Source of the DNA: PWQG01 sp040882255
GTDB lineage: Bacteria; Pseudomonadota; Gammaproteobacteria; Pseudomonadales; Pseudohongiellaceae
Length of the DNA stretch: 64,000 nucleotides
Assembly (NCBI GenBank): GCA_040882255.1
Contig: JBBEBP010000016.1
Coordinates: 434,001 to 498,000, forward strand
Reading direction: 5' to 3'
The translations under genes and the position numbers were made by a program. The notes beneath the pieces were generated by a model that saw nothing but the letters and a program-made list of their open reading frames with translations, had not been told where the DNA came from and searched no databases. Shown here one piece after another: positions 5,902 to 14,846 of the stretch (positions within the stretch are counted from its first letter, which is position 1; every line of letters starts with the position of its first letter).

Positions 5902-8561
5902 ACACCCGCCTCCAGACAGACATCACCCAGCGCCTGCTGAATGAACTCGAGTTCCGCGAACAGGGCCGCTATCTGCGCCGGGGCCGCTGCCCGGAGTGCG
6001 GCAAACGGGAAATGTTCGTGGACTCGCACGCTCCCTGGATGCTCAAGTGCGGACGGGAGACCAACTGCGGCGTCACCCTGCACGTCAAGGAGCTATTCCC
6101 GGACATATTCAATTCCTGGAGCGAGCGCTTCGGCAAGCCGGACGGCAATGCCAAGCCAGGCGGCACCCCGGTGGCCGATGCGTACCTGGAGCATGGCCGC
6201 GGCTTCGACCTGAGCCGGATCCGCGACTGGTACACCCAGGAACATTACGTGGATCCGGAGTCCGGCGCCGGCACGGCCACCGTCAGGTTCCCCCTGATGA
6301 ACGGCTTCTGGGAACGGCTAATCGACAAACCCGAGCGCTTCGGCAAGAAGAAGGCGCGGATCAAGTACGGCACTGACTTCAAGGGCTGGTGGTGGCAGCC
6401 GCCTGGCACCCACCTGGTTGGACAGGACGAGGTCTGGGTGGTCGAAGGCATCTTCGATGCCATCGCACTGCTGCATCACGGCATTACGGCCGTCGCGGCG
6501 ATCAGCTGCAATAACTATCCGACTGACGCCATGAAATCGCTCCTCGAGGACTGCCGGGACGCTGGCGAGGATCCGCCCACCATCGTCTGGGCCCTGGACG
6601 GGGACGCGGCGGGCCGAAAGTACACGACCCGGCAGGCCCGGAAGGCGGCAGAGCTCGGCTTTACCGTAAGGGCGGCGCAGATCCCCCAGCCCAAGCGCAA
6701 GCGGGATTGGAATGACCTCCATCAACTGGATCTGCTGAACTCCCGCGACATCGAACAGTACCGGTACCGCGGGGACCTGCTGCTGGCGAATAGCGCCTAC
6801 GAGAAAGCGCTGTTGATGTACCACCACGCAGAGCGCCGGGAGTATCCGTTCGAGTTCCGCAACCGCATGTACTGGTTCAAGCTGGACATGGAGCGCTTCG
6901 ACCGGGCGGCTCAGCAGATCGCGGGCGACGCCGGAGCGCTGACGGATGATGAGCGCGACCAGGCACTGCGTCAGTCCAGCACCGTGGTAGAGATCGCGAA
7001 CTGCCGTCCCCAGGCGCTGTACTTCCTGGCCAACAAAATCACCGATGAATCCTGGTACTACTTCCGCGTCGACTTCCCTCACGACGGCCCCAGCGAGAAG
7101 AACACCTTCAGCGGCGGACAGCTCGCCGCCAGCAGCGAGTTCAAAAAGCGTCTGCTCGGTATCGCACCAGGTGCCATCTGGTCGGGCAACAGTCAGCAAC
7201 TGGACAAGCTGCTGCGCGAACAGCTCGCCAACATCAAGACCGTGGAGACCATCGACTTCATTGGCTACACGAAGGAGCACGGGGCCTGGATATTCGGTGA
7301 TGTGGCCGTGCGCGGGGGCAAAGTCCATCAGCTCAATGCCGAGGACTACTTCGAAATGGGCCGGTTGTCCCTGAAAACACTCAGCCAGTCACCCACATTG
7401 ACCATCAATGACGATCGCCGCGAGTACCGCAAGGACTGGGCGGAGATGATCTGGCGGGCCTACGGCGCCCAGGGCGTCATCGCCATCGCCTTCTGGCTGG
7501 GGAGCCTGTTCGCCGAGCAGATCCGCCAGCACCAGAAAAGCTACCCCTTCCTGGAAATCATCGGCGAGGCCGGCGCTGGCAAGTCCACTCTGATCGAGTT
7601 CCTCTGGAAGCTCTGCGGACGTGCCGATTACGAAGGCTTCGACCCCAGTAAGGCCTCCCTGCCGGCCCGGGCCCGCAACTTCGCCCAGGTAGCCAACATG
7701 CCGGTGGTGCTGATCGAGTCGGACCGGGAACAGGACGGCGGCGCCAAGCAGAAGCAGTTCGACTGGGACGAGCTGAAGACCTTGTACAACGGTCGCAGTG
7801 TCCGGGCCCGCGGGCAGAAGAACAGCGGCAATGACACTTACGAACCGCCATTCCGTGGATCCGTGGTGATCAGTCAGAACGCCACCGTGCAGGCGCACGA
7901 GGCGGTAATGCAGCGGATCATCCACCTGCACTTCACTCGGGAAGGGCAGTCGCCGGATACCAGGGATCTGGCGGAGAAGCTGGAGCGCATGCCGGTGGAC
8001 CATGTGAGCGGCTTTGCGCTGACAGCCACCACCCGCGAGAAGCAGATCATGGAGTTCTTCCGGGAGAGGGCACCGCAACACGAATCCCGCCTGGCCAGCC
8101 TGCCCGATCTGCGCGTACACCGGATCGCCAAGAACCACGGCCAGATGATGGCCCTGGTCGAATGCCTGGGACCGAACGTGATGAACCTGCTGCCGGACAC
8201 GGCGGTGGAACAGGGCTGCGACGCGCTGGAGAGCATGGCCGTGGAGCGACAGCATGCGATCAACCAGGACCACCCGGTAGTCCAGGAGTTCTGGGACGCC
8301 TACGACTACATCCAGGGGCTCAACGGATCCGTGACCCTGAACCACTACCGGGCCGACGCCAGCGAGATCGCCATCAACCTGAAACACTTCGAATCACTTG
8401 CCGCGGAGCACAAGCTGCGCGTTCCGCCTACCCAGGAATTGAAGCGCTACCTGAAGGGCAGCAAGAGCCGACGGTTCGTGGAGTCCAACCGTGCCGTGAG
8501 GTCCATCGTCTTCGACAACAACCGCACCGTGAAATGCTGGATCTTCGAGAGGGAGAAATAG
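5898..8561 (+). CDS. Phage Toprim primase/helicase
   Basis: 887 aa replication protein. The N-terminal zinc ribbon has CPECGKREMF...CGRETNCGV (about residues 33-55). The Toprim fold follows: VWVVEGIFDAIALLHHGI with catalytic Glu near 181, then WALDGDAAGRKY with the DxD metal site near 233. The C-terminal half carries a P-loop ATPase: LEIIGEAGAGKSTLIEFL (Walker A, about 552-570) and VVLIESDRE (Walker B-like). It probably primes and unwinds phage DNA, replacing the P2 gpA nickase strategy. The long early ORF is intact, with no frameshift. Confidence 0.85.
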   Translation: MNTRLQTDITQRLLNELEFREQGRYLRRGRCPECGKREMFVDSHAPWMLKCGRETNCGVTLHVKELFPDIFNSWSERFGKPDGNAKPGGTPVADAYLEHGRGFDLSRIRDWYTQEHYVDPESGAGTATVRFPLMNGFWERLIDKPERFGKKKARIKYGTDFKGWWWQPPGTHLVGQDEVWVVEGIFDAIALLHHGITAVAAISCNNYPTDAMKSLLEDCRDAGEDPPTIVWALDGDAAGRKYTTRQARKAAELGFTVRAAQIPQPKRKRDWNDLHQLDLLNSRDIEQYRYRGDLLLANSAYEKALLMYHHAERREYPFEFRNRMYWFKLDMERFDRAAQQIAGDAGALTDDERDQALRQSSTVVEIANCRPQALYFLANKITDESWYYFRVDFPHDGPSEKNTFSGGQLAASSEFKKRLLGIAPGAIWSGNSQQLDKLLREQLANIKTVETIDFIGYTKEHGAWIFGDVAVRGGKVHQLNAEDYFEMGRLSLKTLSQSPTLTINDDRREYRKDWAEMIWRAYGAQGVIAIAFWLGSLFAEQIRQHQKSYPFLEIIGEAGAGKSTLIEFLWKLCGRADYEGFDPSKASLPARARNFAQVANMPVVLIESDREQDGGAKQKQFDWDELKTLYNGRSVRARGQKNSGNDTYEPPFRGSVVISQNATVQAHEAVMQRIIHLHFTREGQSPDTRDLAEKLERMPVDHVSGFALTATTREKQIMEFFRERAPQHESRLASLPDLRVHRIAKNHGQMMALVECLGPNVMNLLPDTAVEQGCDALESMAVERQHAINQDHPVVQEFWDAYDYIQGLNGSVTLNHYRADASEIAINLKHFESLAAEHKLRVPPTQELKRYLKGSKSRRFVESNRAVRSIVFDNNRTVKCWIFEREK

Positions 8562-8563
8562 TC

Positions 8564-8767
8564 ATGGCTGACGCCGTCGACCGCGCGAATGAATACGCCC
8601 AGGCCATGGTGGATACCCGTCTGGCCCGATTGCACCGCTACGCCGGCGACGGACCGGCTGAATGTGAGAACTGCGACCAACCGATTCCCGAAGCGCGTCG
8701 CCAGGCCCTGCCCGGCGTCACGCTGTGTATCCATTGTCAGGAGCGGAAGGAGGCACACCAGCGATGA
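8564..8767 (+). CDS. TraR/DksA-type C4 zinc-finger protein
   Basis: 67 aa: helical N-terminus (ANEYAQAMVDTRLARL), then CENCDQPIPEARRQALPGVTLCIHC, the four-cysteine zinc finger of TraR/DksA. Phage TraR proteins bind in the RNA polymerase secondary channel and mimic DksA with ppGpp. It follows the primase by 2 bp; its stop overlaps the next start (ATGA at 8764). Confidence 0.8.
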   Translation: MADAVDRANEYAQAMVDTRLARLHRYAGDGPAECENCDQPIPEARRQALPGVTLCIHCQERKEAHQR

Positions 8768-9051
8768 TCACACCAGGCATTGAACTGCGCACCGCTGCCC
8801 AGCAGCTGCAGCGCAGCGGCATCGAAACCGGAGACCGCCGGCTGCGCCGGCACCTGCTGGAGATCGGCGCAATCCGGAAAACCCCCTACGGCTACGAAGT
8901 CACCGGCCCGTGGCGAGGTACGGGACTGCTGATCACCCAGTCCCGCAAAACCGAGATCTGCACAAAGACTGGTGCCCGGATCCCGCGGCACTACACCGTG
9001 GTCCTGGTCACCGGCGACGGCTGCAGCTGGCTGCGCGAAACATTGCAATAA
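8764..9051 (+). CDS. Hypothetical phage protein with KilAC-like C-terminus
   Basis: 95 aa. The first half looks like a winged helix (AAQQLQRSGIETGDRRLRRHLLEIGAIRKTPYGYEV); the second half is a beta-rich end, RHYTVVLVTGDGCSWLRETL, like the T-G-K-G-x-x-W/Y-L end of phage antirepressor KilAC domains. It is shorter than a full antirepressor, so it is an isolated domain or an unrelated DNA-binding protein. Translationally coupled to the TraR-like gene. Confidence 0.5.
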   Translation: MITPGIELRTAAQQLQRSGIETGDRRLRRHLLEIGAIRKTPYGYEVTGPWRGTGLLITQSRKTEICTKTGARIPRHYTVVLVTGDGCSWLRETLQ

Positions 9052-9077
9052 CAACAGACCATGCGGAGGGAGAAACC

Positions 9078-9455
9078 ATGGACCTGAAATGCTACCTGGT
9101 TGTCCAGGGGAAGAAGCCGAAGTACGGATTCCACCGGGAAACGAGACGGGAGCCCGGCACCATCCGCGTCGCCAAGAACAAGCCCAACACCCAGGCTGAT
9201 GAGATCGCTATTCGACTGGATATCCAGATCCCGGATTCACTGTTCATCAAACCCATGCTGCAGGTCGGTGTGGCAGTACCGGACTGGCCCCAGTCCGGCG
9301 AAGCAGTGACGGCCGAAGTCCGAGACGACATTGCACAGATCATCCAGGAGCGCACTGGCCTGGCTGTTCGGATTTCCGCAGATCCGGACGAAGAGCCAAA
9401 TTCGGATCCATTGGGCGAAGCCCTGAATTCTGATGATGGAGTGTACCGCCCATGA
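9078..9455 (+). CDS. Hypothetical phage protein
   Basis: 125 aa with GGAGGG 7 nt before the ATG. A beta-rich core (CYLVVQGKKPKYGF...TIRVAKNKPNTQADEIAIRLDIQIPDSLF in outline) precedes an acidic tail. Small proteins that begin MDLKCYLV...P-x-x-R/K-x-x-K...P-x-L-x-x-x-E occur in P2-like prophages before Xis, but no function is known to me. It ends in an ATGA overlap with the next gene. Confidence 0.5.
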   Translation: MDLKCYLVVQGKKPKYGFHRETRREPGTIRVAKNKPNTQADEIAIRLDIQIPDSLFIKPMLQVGVAVPDWPQSGEAVTAEVRDDIAQIIQERTGLAVRISADPDEEPNSDPLGEALNSDDGVYRP

Positions 9456-9694
9456 ACCCACGTAACCCTTTCCTGACCATGAAACTGAGAGATGGAACCT
9501 GGGCAGGCAATGTCTCTTCCGCTGACAGGATCCGTCAGGTGATGACTTTCGACCGCCAGCAATGTCTGGCAGCGCTGGAGGTAGACGGCCTGCAGAAGAG
9601 CGTGGCCACCGCCATCAAGACGCGACTGCGCCGGCTGGAGCGCGAAGAACAGCAGTATCTGGAAATTCCGAAATTTCTGAGACGGGGGATCTGA
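9452..9694 (+). CDS. Hypothetical phage protein
   Basis: 80 aa, helical and basic in the second half (SVATAIKTRLRRLEREEQQYLEIP). The middle, DRIRQVMTFDRQQCLAALEVDGLQKSV, suggests a short DNA- or protein-binding helical module. Coupled to the preceding gene by ATGA. Not recognised. Confidence 0.45.
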   Translation: MNPRNPFLTMKLRDGTWAGNVSSADRIRQVMTFDRQQCLAALEVDGLQKSVATAIKTRLRRLEREEQQYLEIPKFLRRGI

Positions 9695-9696
9695 TC

Positions 9697-9810
9697 ATGG
9701 TATACCGCGATCGCAGATCCGTAGCGGTTGAAGCGCTGAGACCTTTGTTCTGGATGACCCTGGCCAGCTCTGTGTTGTTACTACTTGGATTGTCCTGGTG
9801 GGCGGGGTAG
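9697..9810 (+). CDS. 37-aa single-pass membrane protein
   Basis: Basic N-terminus (MVYRDRRSVAVEALR) followed by one hydrophobic helix (PLFWMTLASSVLLLLGLSWW). GGGGG lies 8 nt before the ATG, and it is 2 bp after the previous stop. Too small to assign; could be a membrane regulator or be untranslated. Confidence 0.4.
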   Translation: MVYRDRRSVAVEALRPLFWMTLASSVLLLLGLSWWAG

Positions 9811-9815
9811 CAGAC

Positions 9816-10148
9816 ATGGAGCATCTGGACTACAAGACTCTGGACGGCGGATTGCCGCTGCTCACCGTTGGCAACTGGATCCGAACAAACTACGGCACTG
9901 GGCCACTCCAGATTATCGAAATCGCCGGTCCATGCACCTGCTTTGATTACGTCGATAGGCCGGCTGGATGGACGTCGGAACCTCATTATCATCTGACGTG
10001 CAGGACACCACATGGGGATAATCGCTGGATCAATGGGTATCGACCGGACGGTACCAGCGTGTGGACGAATGGTCGAATCCTCCGGGCCGATGCGCACCGT
10101 AGCAATCCGAACGGACCCGGAAATACAAGTGGAGCGAATGATGATTGA
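9816..10148 (+). CDS. Hypothetical phage protein
   Basis: 110 aa from the ATG at 9816 (GGGG ribosome site 8 nt upstream); a GTG at 9798 would add six residues. Rich in Gly, Trp and aromatic residues (HYHLTCRTPHGDNRWINGYR), beta-like and soluble. No recognised family. It overlaps the next gene by 8 bp. Confidence 0.45.
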   Translation: MEHLDYKTLDGGLPLLTVGNWIRTNYGTGPLQIIEIAGPCTCFDYVDRPAGWTSEPHYHLTCRTPHGDNRWINGYRPDGTSVWTNGRILRADAHRSNPNGPGNTSGANDD

Positions 10149-10359
10149 AGAATTACTGCGGGAGCTGCGTCAGGTCAACAAGCGCGAGCTTTGGGACGCC
10201 CAGGACATTGCCGATTACCTGAAGCTGGCAAAGTCCACGGTGAAAAGTCATATTGTCTGCAAGCCTGATTTCCCGAAGGCCATCAAGATCAACAGCGTAA
10301 GGCGATGGGAGCCGGAGGAAGTGATCGCATGGGCGAGAAAGCACCGATCGTCAGACTAA
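10141..10359 (+). CDS. AlpA/Xis-type excisionase
   Basis: 72 aa winged-helix protein: WDAQDIADYLKLAKSTVKSHIV, then PDFPKAIKINSVRRWEPEEVIAWARKH, the MerR/AlpA-like helix-turn-helix and wing ending in the typical R-W-x-x-x-E-V-x-x-W. Located tail to tail with the integrase (4-bp overlap of the two 3' ends), where excisionases are expected. ATG at 10138 is an equally possible start. Confidence 0.75.
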   Translation: MIEELLRELRQVNKRELWDAQDIADYLKLAKSTVKSHIVCKPDFPKAIKINSVRRWEPEEVIAWARKHRSSD

Positions 10360-11303
10360 TCGAGCAGGTCGACCAGTTCCTGTACGTCCGGCCTGTAGTA
10401 CGTGTTGAGCAACACGCGCAAGTCTCTATGGCCTGTGACGCGGGCGAGTTGCATCACATCCATCTTCTGCGACATCCTTGAGGTCCCTTCCCGCCGCGTA
10501 TCATGGAAGCGCAGCCCGGTGATCTCGGCATTGATGCAGGCCCGGCGGAAAAACGTTGATGCCGTGCCTGAGGCAACTGTAAATCCTTCTGGCACCAAAG
10601 ACAGCAGTCTGACCGCCTCTTTCGATAGCGGTACCTGGCGCTCGGAGCCATTCTTCGTCTCCAGTAGCTCCACGTACCGCTTGTTCAGGTGTATCTGCTC
10701 CGGATCCAGCGATACCATTTCCCCGAGCCTCATGGCAGTCTCGATCGCCAACAGGAACAGCACGGCAACCTCATGCTGCTTGGTATGCACAGTGCCCTCG
10801 AACCCCAAGGCCAACTGGATCCGCTCGATCTCGTCATCAGTAATTCGACGGGTACGCTCTTTTCCGCCAGCCGGGCGGTCCACCTCCCGAACCGGGTTGG
10901 TATCGCACCAGCCCCATTCCCTGATTGCTTTCTGAAAGACAGACGATAAAAGGTTCATTTCCCGGCGAACGCTGGCGCCAGCCACCTCTGTGAGACGACG
11001 ATCACGCCATAGTGCGATGTCCGGCCCATCTATTAGAGCGATGGCCTTCTGGGCGATCTCATCGCGGCCCATGCGAGTGAGGCGCACTACCTCCCATCGC
11101 TCCCCTTTCTTACCGGGCGACACCTCACTGGCATACTTGTCCAGCGCATCCAGCAGGCTCTGACCACCACCGATCCTCGCCTCCACGGACTGCGCCCATG
11201 CCCTTGCGCGCATCTTCGAATCGAAGTACCGTGATTGTGACGGCTGGCCCTTGCGGCGAACCTCTACGCGCCAGCGCTTACCCACCTTTCTGATCGTCGC
11301 CAT
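10356..11303 (-). CDS. Prophage tyrosine-recombinase integrase
   Basis: 315 aa. An N-terminal arm-binding motif (TIRKVGKRWRVEVRRKGQPSQSRYF) precedes a SAM-like core-binding domain (about 55-150) and a catalytic domain. The catalytic residues are visible in order: Arg in ETAMRLGEM, Lys in ETKNGSERQVPLS, HDTRREG (His-x-x-Arg), GHRDLR and the Tyr nucleophile in LLNTYYRP. Complete. It marks the chromosomal end of the prophage; the attachment site should lie just beyond, at 11304-11663. Confidence 0.92.
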   Translation of the reverse strand: MATIRKVGKRWRVEVRRKGQPSQSRYFDSKMRARAWAQSVEARIGGGQSLLDALDKYASEVSPGKKGERWEVVRLTRMGRDEIAQKAIALIDGPDIALWRDRRLTEVAGASVRREMNLLSSVFQKAIREWGWCDTNPVREVDRPAGGKERTRRITDDEIERIQLALGFEGTVHTKQHEVAVLFLLAIETAMRLGEMVSLDPEQIHLNKRYVELLETKNGSERQVPLSKEAVRLLSLVPEGFTVASGTASTFFRRACINAEITGLRFHDTRREGTSRMSQKMDVMQLARVTGHRDLRVLLNTYYRPDVQELVDLLD

Positions 11304-11663
11304 GAGGCGGGATTCTGGCGCACTTTTGGCGCAACGGCAAGTAATTCACCGGCACTTTGAGGCACTCTCAGTAGCGGGGCGGGACCTTGAACCGGCGAGG
11401 TAACTTGTTGAATCGTAAAGCGTAGAAACGCTGCGGCACCCACCGAGACAACCGCCCGGCGTGCCTCTCCTGGGCACCATTTCAAGATCCCGCCAGCTCC
11501 CGGAACATCCAGTTTTCCACTGCAAGATCATTGTTACTCGCGCACTCACGAGCCCGGGCTCATCAGCCAAGCCCGACTTCCTGCCGCACCGCTGAATGGG
11601 TTATGGTTAACGCCTGCACCTTCACTGACCAGCTGTCCCGGCTTTCAGAAAAGCATCACCACC
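11304..11663. other. Gene-free prophage/chromosome junction
   Basis: No convincing gene. It must hold the attachment site if the integrase is the terminal prophage gene, but the other end lies outside the window, so no core repeat can be seen. A stretch near 11365-11395 resembles, on the minus strand, the T-arm and acceptor end of a tRNA (GGTTCAAGG), but the stems do not pair. A 12-bp palindrome GAGCCCGGGCTC lies at 11550-11561. Confidence 0.4.
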
Positions 11664-14600
11664 ATGGCTCAACGCTCGCTGACAACGCATCTCACCGGCC
11701 TGATCTGGCTGGCGGTTCTGCCCATGGTCGCCCTTGGCACCTGGGCGGCCTATGACCGTGTGCGGACCCAGGGCCAGGAAATACGCGAGGAAGGTCGACT
11801 ACTGGCCCGGAATGCCGCCAATGCCCTGGATAATTACCTGGATGCCAGAATCAGGGCGCTGTCCGTGCTGGCGGCCTCGCCCCTGGCGGATACACCGGAG
11901 GACTGGCCGCAGCTCTACGCAGAAGCGCAAGCTGTCAGGGACAACTTCGGCACCCATGTGGTCTTTTCTGACCTGGGCAATCCGATGCGAATGCGCTTCA
12001 ATACGCGCGCACCCTACGGAACAGAGCTGCCGCCGATTCCCGTTCCGACAGGCGCGGCAGCTGCGCCCCGGGCGCTGGAGACGGGCCGGCCCGCCGTCGG
12101 CGACAGTTTCACGGGGCCCCTCGCCAACGAGATGCTGGTGGCCATCGCCGTGCCCGGGATCCGTAATGACCAGGTGAGTCACCTCGTGCTCGCAACCCTG
12201 GAAGCCTCGCAGCTGCAGCAGCCTCTCGATTCCCTCGCCCTGCCCGACGGATGGGCCCTGACCCTGACCGACAGCCGCGGCGAACCACTCGCTGTTCGGG
12301 GCGCGCAGGAAAACACCCTCCCGGATCAGGAAGCGGCTGCGGAGGAACAGTTCCGCGTCCGCTCCAGGCTGTCTCCGTGGCAGGTCACCCTGACGATTCC
12401 CGAATCCGAACTCAGCGGCCCGGGAGTGATGCTGGCAATGAACTCGGCACTGCTGATCATCGTCGCCACCCTGACTGGTCTCATTGGGGGCGTTTACGCG
12501 TCGCGGCGTCTCAATCGACAGTTGGCGTGCCTGGCCGATCCAGTGCCTTCGACTGCCCCTCCGTCCATTCGCGAGATAGCCGCTGTCAGGCATTTACTCG
12601 ACCAGCGTGCGAAGCAGCTGCTCGACAGCGAGGCCGAGTTCCGCACCCTGATCGAGACCATGCCGCAGATCGTCTGGGTCACCCTCCCCGACGGCTGGCA
12701 CCTGCAGTTCAATCAGCACTGGTTCGACTTCACCGGCCTGACCCTGCACGAAAGCCTGGGCCAGGGCTGGAACCCGGCATTCCACCCGGACGATCAGGAG
12801 CGGGCCGCCAAGCGCTGGCAAGAGGCCATCACCACTGGTGAGCCCTACGAGATCGAGTACCGGCTGCGCCGCGCCGATGGCGTCTATCGATGGATGCTCG
12901 GCCGTGCCCTGCCGCTGCGCGACAGCAGCGGCCGCATCGTCAAGTGGTTCGGCACCTGCACGGATATTCATGACCTGAAGCAGACCGAGCGAACCCTGGC
13001 GACGCGTGCCCACCAGCAGGTACTGGTGGCCGGGTTCGGACGTTCGGTGCTGGCAACGGCGGACATCGTCCGGGCTTGCCACGAAGCGGCTACCATCATG
13101 GCCGACGGCCTCGGTGTCGGCCACAGCAAGGTGCTGTTGTACGATGAGCCGAGCCGGACCTGCACCATTACCGCCGGAGTCGGCTGGTCGCCGGAGTGGA
13201 TTGGCAGAAAAATCCACCGCAGCGACTGGTCCTATTCGCAAACCGATCACGTCCTCGACTCGCAGGAAGCGGTAATCATTGAAAATTTCCGGCACGAGAC
13301 GCGTTTCTCGCCCTCGCCACTGCTGGTCCAGCACAACATCATCAGCGGCATCAATGTGGTGATCCAGGGGGTCGAGGGTCCGCTGGGCATTCTCGGCGCC
13401 TACGCCCGGGAGCCCCGTCACTTCTCCACCGACGACGTCGGCTTCCTGCAAAGCCTGGCCAATACCCTGGGCACGGCGATCGAGCGGCAACGCACCGATG
13501 AGCGGATTACCCACATGGCCCATCATGATGCGCTCACCAACCTGCCCAATCGCTTCCTCCTGGCCGACCGTCTCGGCGTAGCGCTGGCGGAGGCTCGCCG
13601 TCATGGATGGCACCTGGCAGTGATGTTCCTGGATCTGGACCGCTTCAAGAATGCCAATGATGTCTACGGCCATGCGTTCGGCGACCGGATCCTGCAGGAG
13701 GTCGCCGACCGGCTGACCGCGTCCCTTCGGGCCATGGACACGGTCAGCCGCCAGGGTGGAGACGAGTTCGTAGTGTTGCTGCCAGCGCTGCGGAACGACC
13801 AGGAAGCGCAGCAAGTGGCCCAGAAGCTGCTGGCAACGTTCGTGCCGCCGTTCCAGGTGGACGGTACGGAAGTGGTACTGAGCGGCAGCATCGGCATTGC
13901 CTGCTTCCCGACCAACGGCGAGGATACGGAAACCCTGCTGCGTAATGCCGATGCCGCCATGTACGTGGCGAAGGAGAATGGACGCAATCGCTATCAGCTA
14001 TACGCTGCGGACATGCATGCCCGGACCATAGAACATCTCATGCTGGAAGGCGATCTGCGGCGGGCGGTCGAGAAGGATCAGTTGTACCTCGAATACCAGC
14101 CCCAGCTCGATCTCGCGACCGGGGGCCTGATCGGTATTGAGGCCCTGGTACGCTGGCAACACCCCGAGCACGGCCTGATCTCTCCGGCCAGGTTCATCCC
14201 TATTGCCGAAGAAAGCGGACAAATCGTTGCGATCGGCACCTGGATTCTTGAAAAAGCCTGCCGCCAGCATGCCCGCTGGATAGCCGAAGGGCTGGAGGTC
14301 GGCACCATCGCCGTCAACGTATCAGCGTACCAGTTCGGTCAGCCTGATTTCGACAGGGTGGTGGATGCCGTACTGAAGCGAACCGGGCTGGGCGCCGAAC
14401 GCCTCGAACTGGAGTTAACGGAAAGCGTCGTCATGCAGGGAACGAACCTCGCGCTGGACAAACTGGATCGCCTGCATGCCCTCGGGGTCAGGCTGGCGAT
14501 CGATGATTTCGGCACCGGCTATTCCAGCCTGAGCTACCTCAAGCAGTTCCCGCTCTATCGACTCAAGATCGATCAGTCATTTACCGCCGGACTGCCCGAA

Positions 14601-14846
14601 GACCGCGAGAGCCTGGCCATCGCCGAGGCCATCATTCATCTGGGGCACAGCCTGGGTCTCGATGTGCTGGCTGAAGGCATTGAAACAGCTGATCAGCAGG
14701 ATCAGCTCAGAGCCCTGGGCTGTAATGCCGGTCAGGGATATCTGTATGCGGAGCCCCTGGCCGCCGATGACGTCAGGGAGTTCGCGCTGGCCCGGAAAAA
14801 CGACGTCACTCGAACCAGCAGTTCTCCAGTTCCGCCAGGGGAATAG
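11664..14846 (+). CDS. Membrane sensor with Cache-like, PAS, GAF, GGDEF and EAL domains
   Basis: 1060 aa cyclic-di-GMP enzyme. Two membrane helices (about 9-31 and 255-280) bracket a periplasmic domain of dCache size. PAS follows (about 325-435, ETMPQIVWVTLPDGW), then GAF (about 450-610), GGDEF (about 620-785, intact motif in SRQGGDEFVVLL) and EAL (about 800-1045). EAL residues are present: IEALVRWQHP, ELTESVV, DDFGTGYSSLSYL and LAEGIET. Both diguanylate cyclase and phosphodiesterase activities look possible. The gene overlaps the convergent GAF-GGDEF-EAL gene by 41 bp. The signal sensed is unknown. Confidence 0.88.
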   Translation: MAQRSLTTHLTGLIWLAVLPMVALGTWAAYDRVRTQGQEIREEGRLLARNAANALDNYLDARIRALSVLAASPLADTPEDWPQLYAEAQAVRDNFGTHVVFSDLGNPMRMRFNTRAPYGTELPPIPVPTGAAAAPRALETGRPAVGDSFTGPLANEMLVAIAVPGIRNDQVSHLVLATLEASQLQQPLDSLALPDGWALTLTDSRGEPLAVRGAQENTLPDQEAAAEEQFRVRSRLSPWQVTLTIPESELSGPGVMLAMNSALLIIVATLTGLIGGVYASRRLNRQLACLADPVPSTAPPSIREIAAVRHLLDQRAKQLLDSEAEFRTLIETMPQIVWVTLPDGWHLQFNQHWFDFTGLTLHESLGQGWNPAFHPDDQERAAKRWQEAITTGEPYEIEYRLRRADGVYRWMLGRALPLRDSSGRIVKWFGTCTDIHDLKQTERTLATRAHQQVLVAGFGRSVLATADIVRACHEAATIMADGLGVGHSKVLLYDEPSRTCTITAGVGWSPEWIGRKIHRSDWSYSQTDHVLDSQEAVIIENFRHETRFSPSPLLVQHNIISGINVVIQGVEGPLGILGAYAREPRHFSTDDVGFLQSLANTLGTAIERQRTDERITHMAHHDALTNLPNRFLLADRLGVALAEARRHGWHLAVMFLDLDRFKNANDVYGHAFGDRILQEVADRLTASLRAMDTVSRQGGDEFVVLLPALRNDQEAQQVAQKLLATFVPPFQVDGTEVVLSGSIGIACFPTNGEDTETLLRNADAAMYVAKENGRNRYQLYAADMHARTIEHLMLEGDLRRAVEKDQLYLEYQPQLDLATGGLIGIEALVRWQHPEHGLISPARFIPIAEESGQIVAIGTWILEKACRQHARWIAEGLEVGTIAVNVSAYQFGQPDFDRVVDAVLKRTGLGAERLELELTESVVMQGTNLALDKLDRLHALGVRLAIDDFGTGYSSLSYLKQFPLYRLKIDQSFTAGLPEDRESLAIAEAIIHLGHSLGLDVLAEGIETADQQDQLRALGCNAGQGYLYAEPLAADDVREFALARKNDVTRTSSSPVPPGE

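Noticed and set aside
6318..8387. Two minus-strand frames opposite the primase
   Set aside because: They mirror the primase codons and carry no recognisable features; the surrounding early operon is all plus strand.
11360..11400. tRNA 3' end at the prophage junction
   Set aside because: The minus strand reads GGTTCAAGG like a T-loop, but the T-stem and acceptor do not pair and there is no 5' half. At most an attachment-site fragment.
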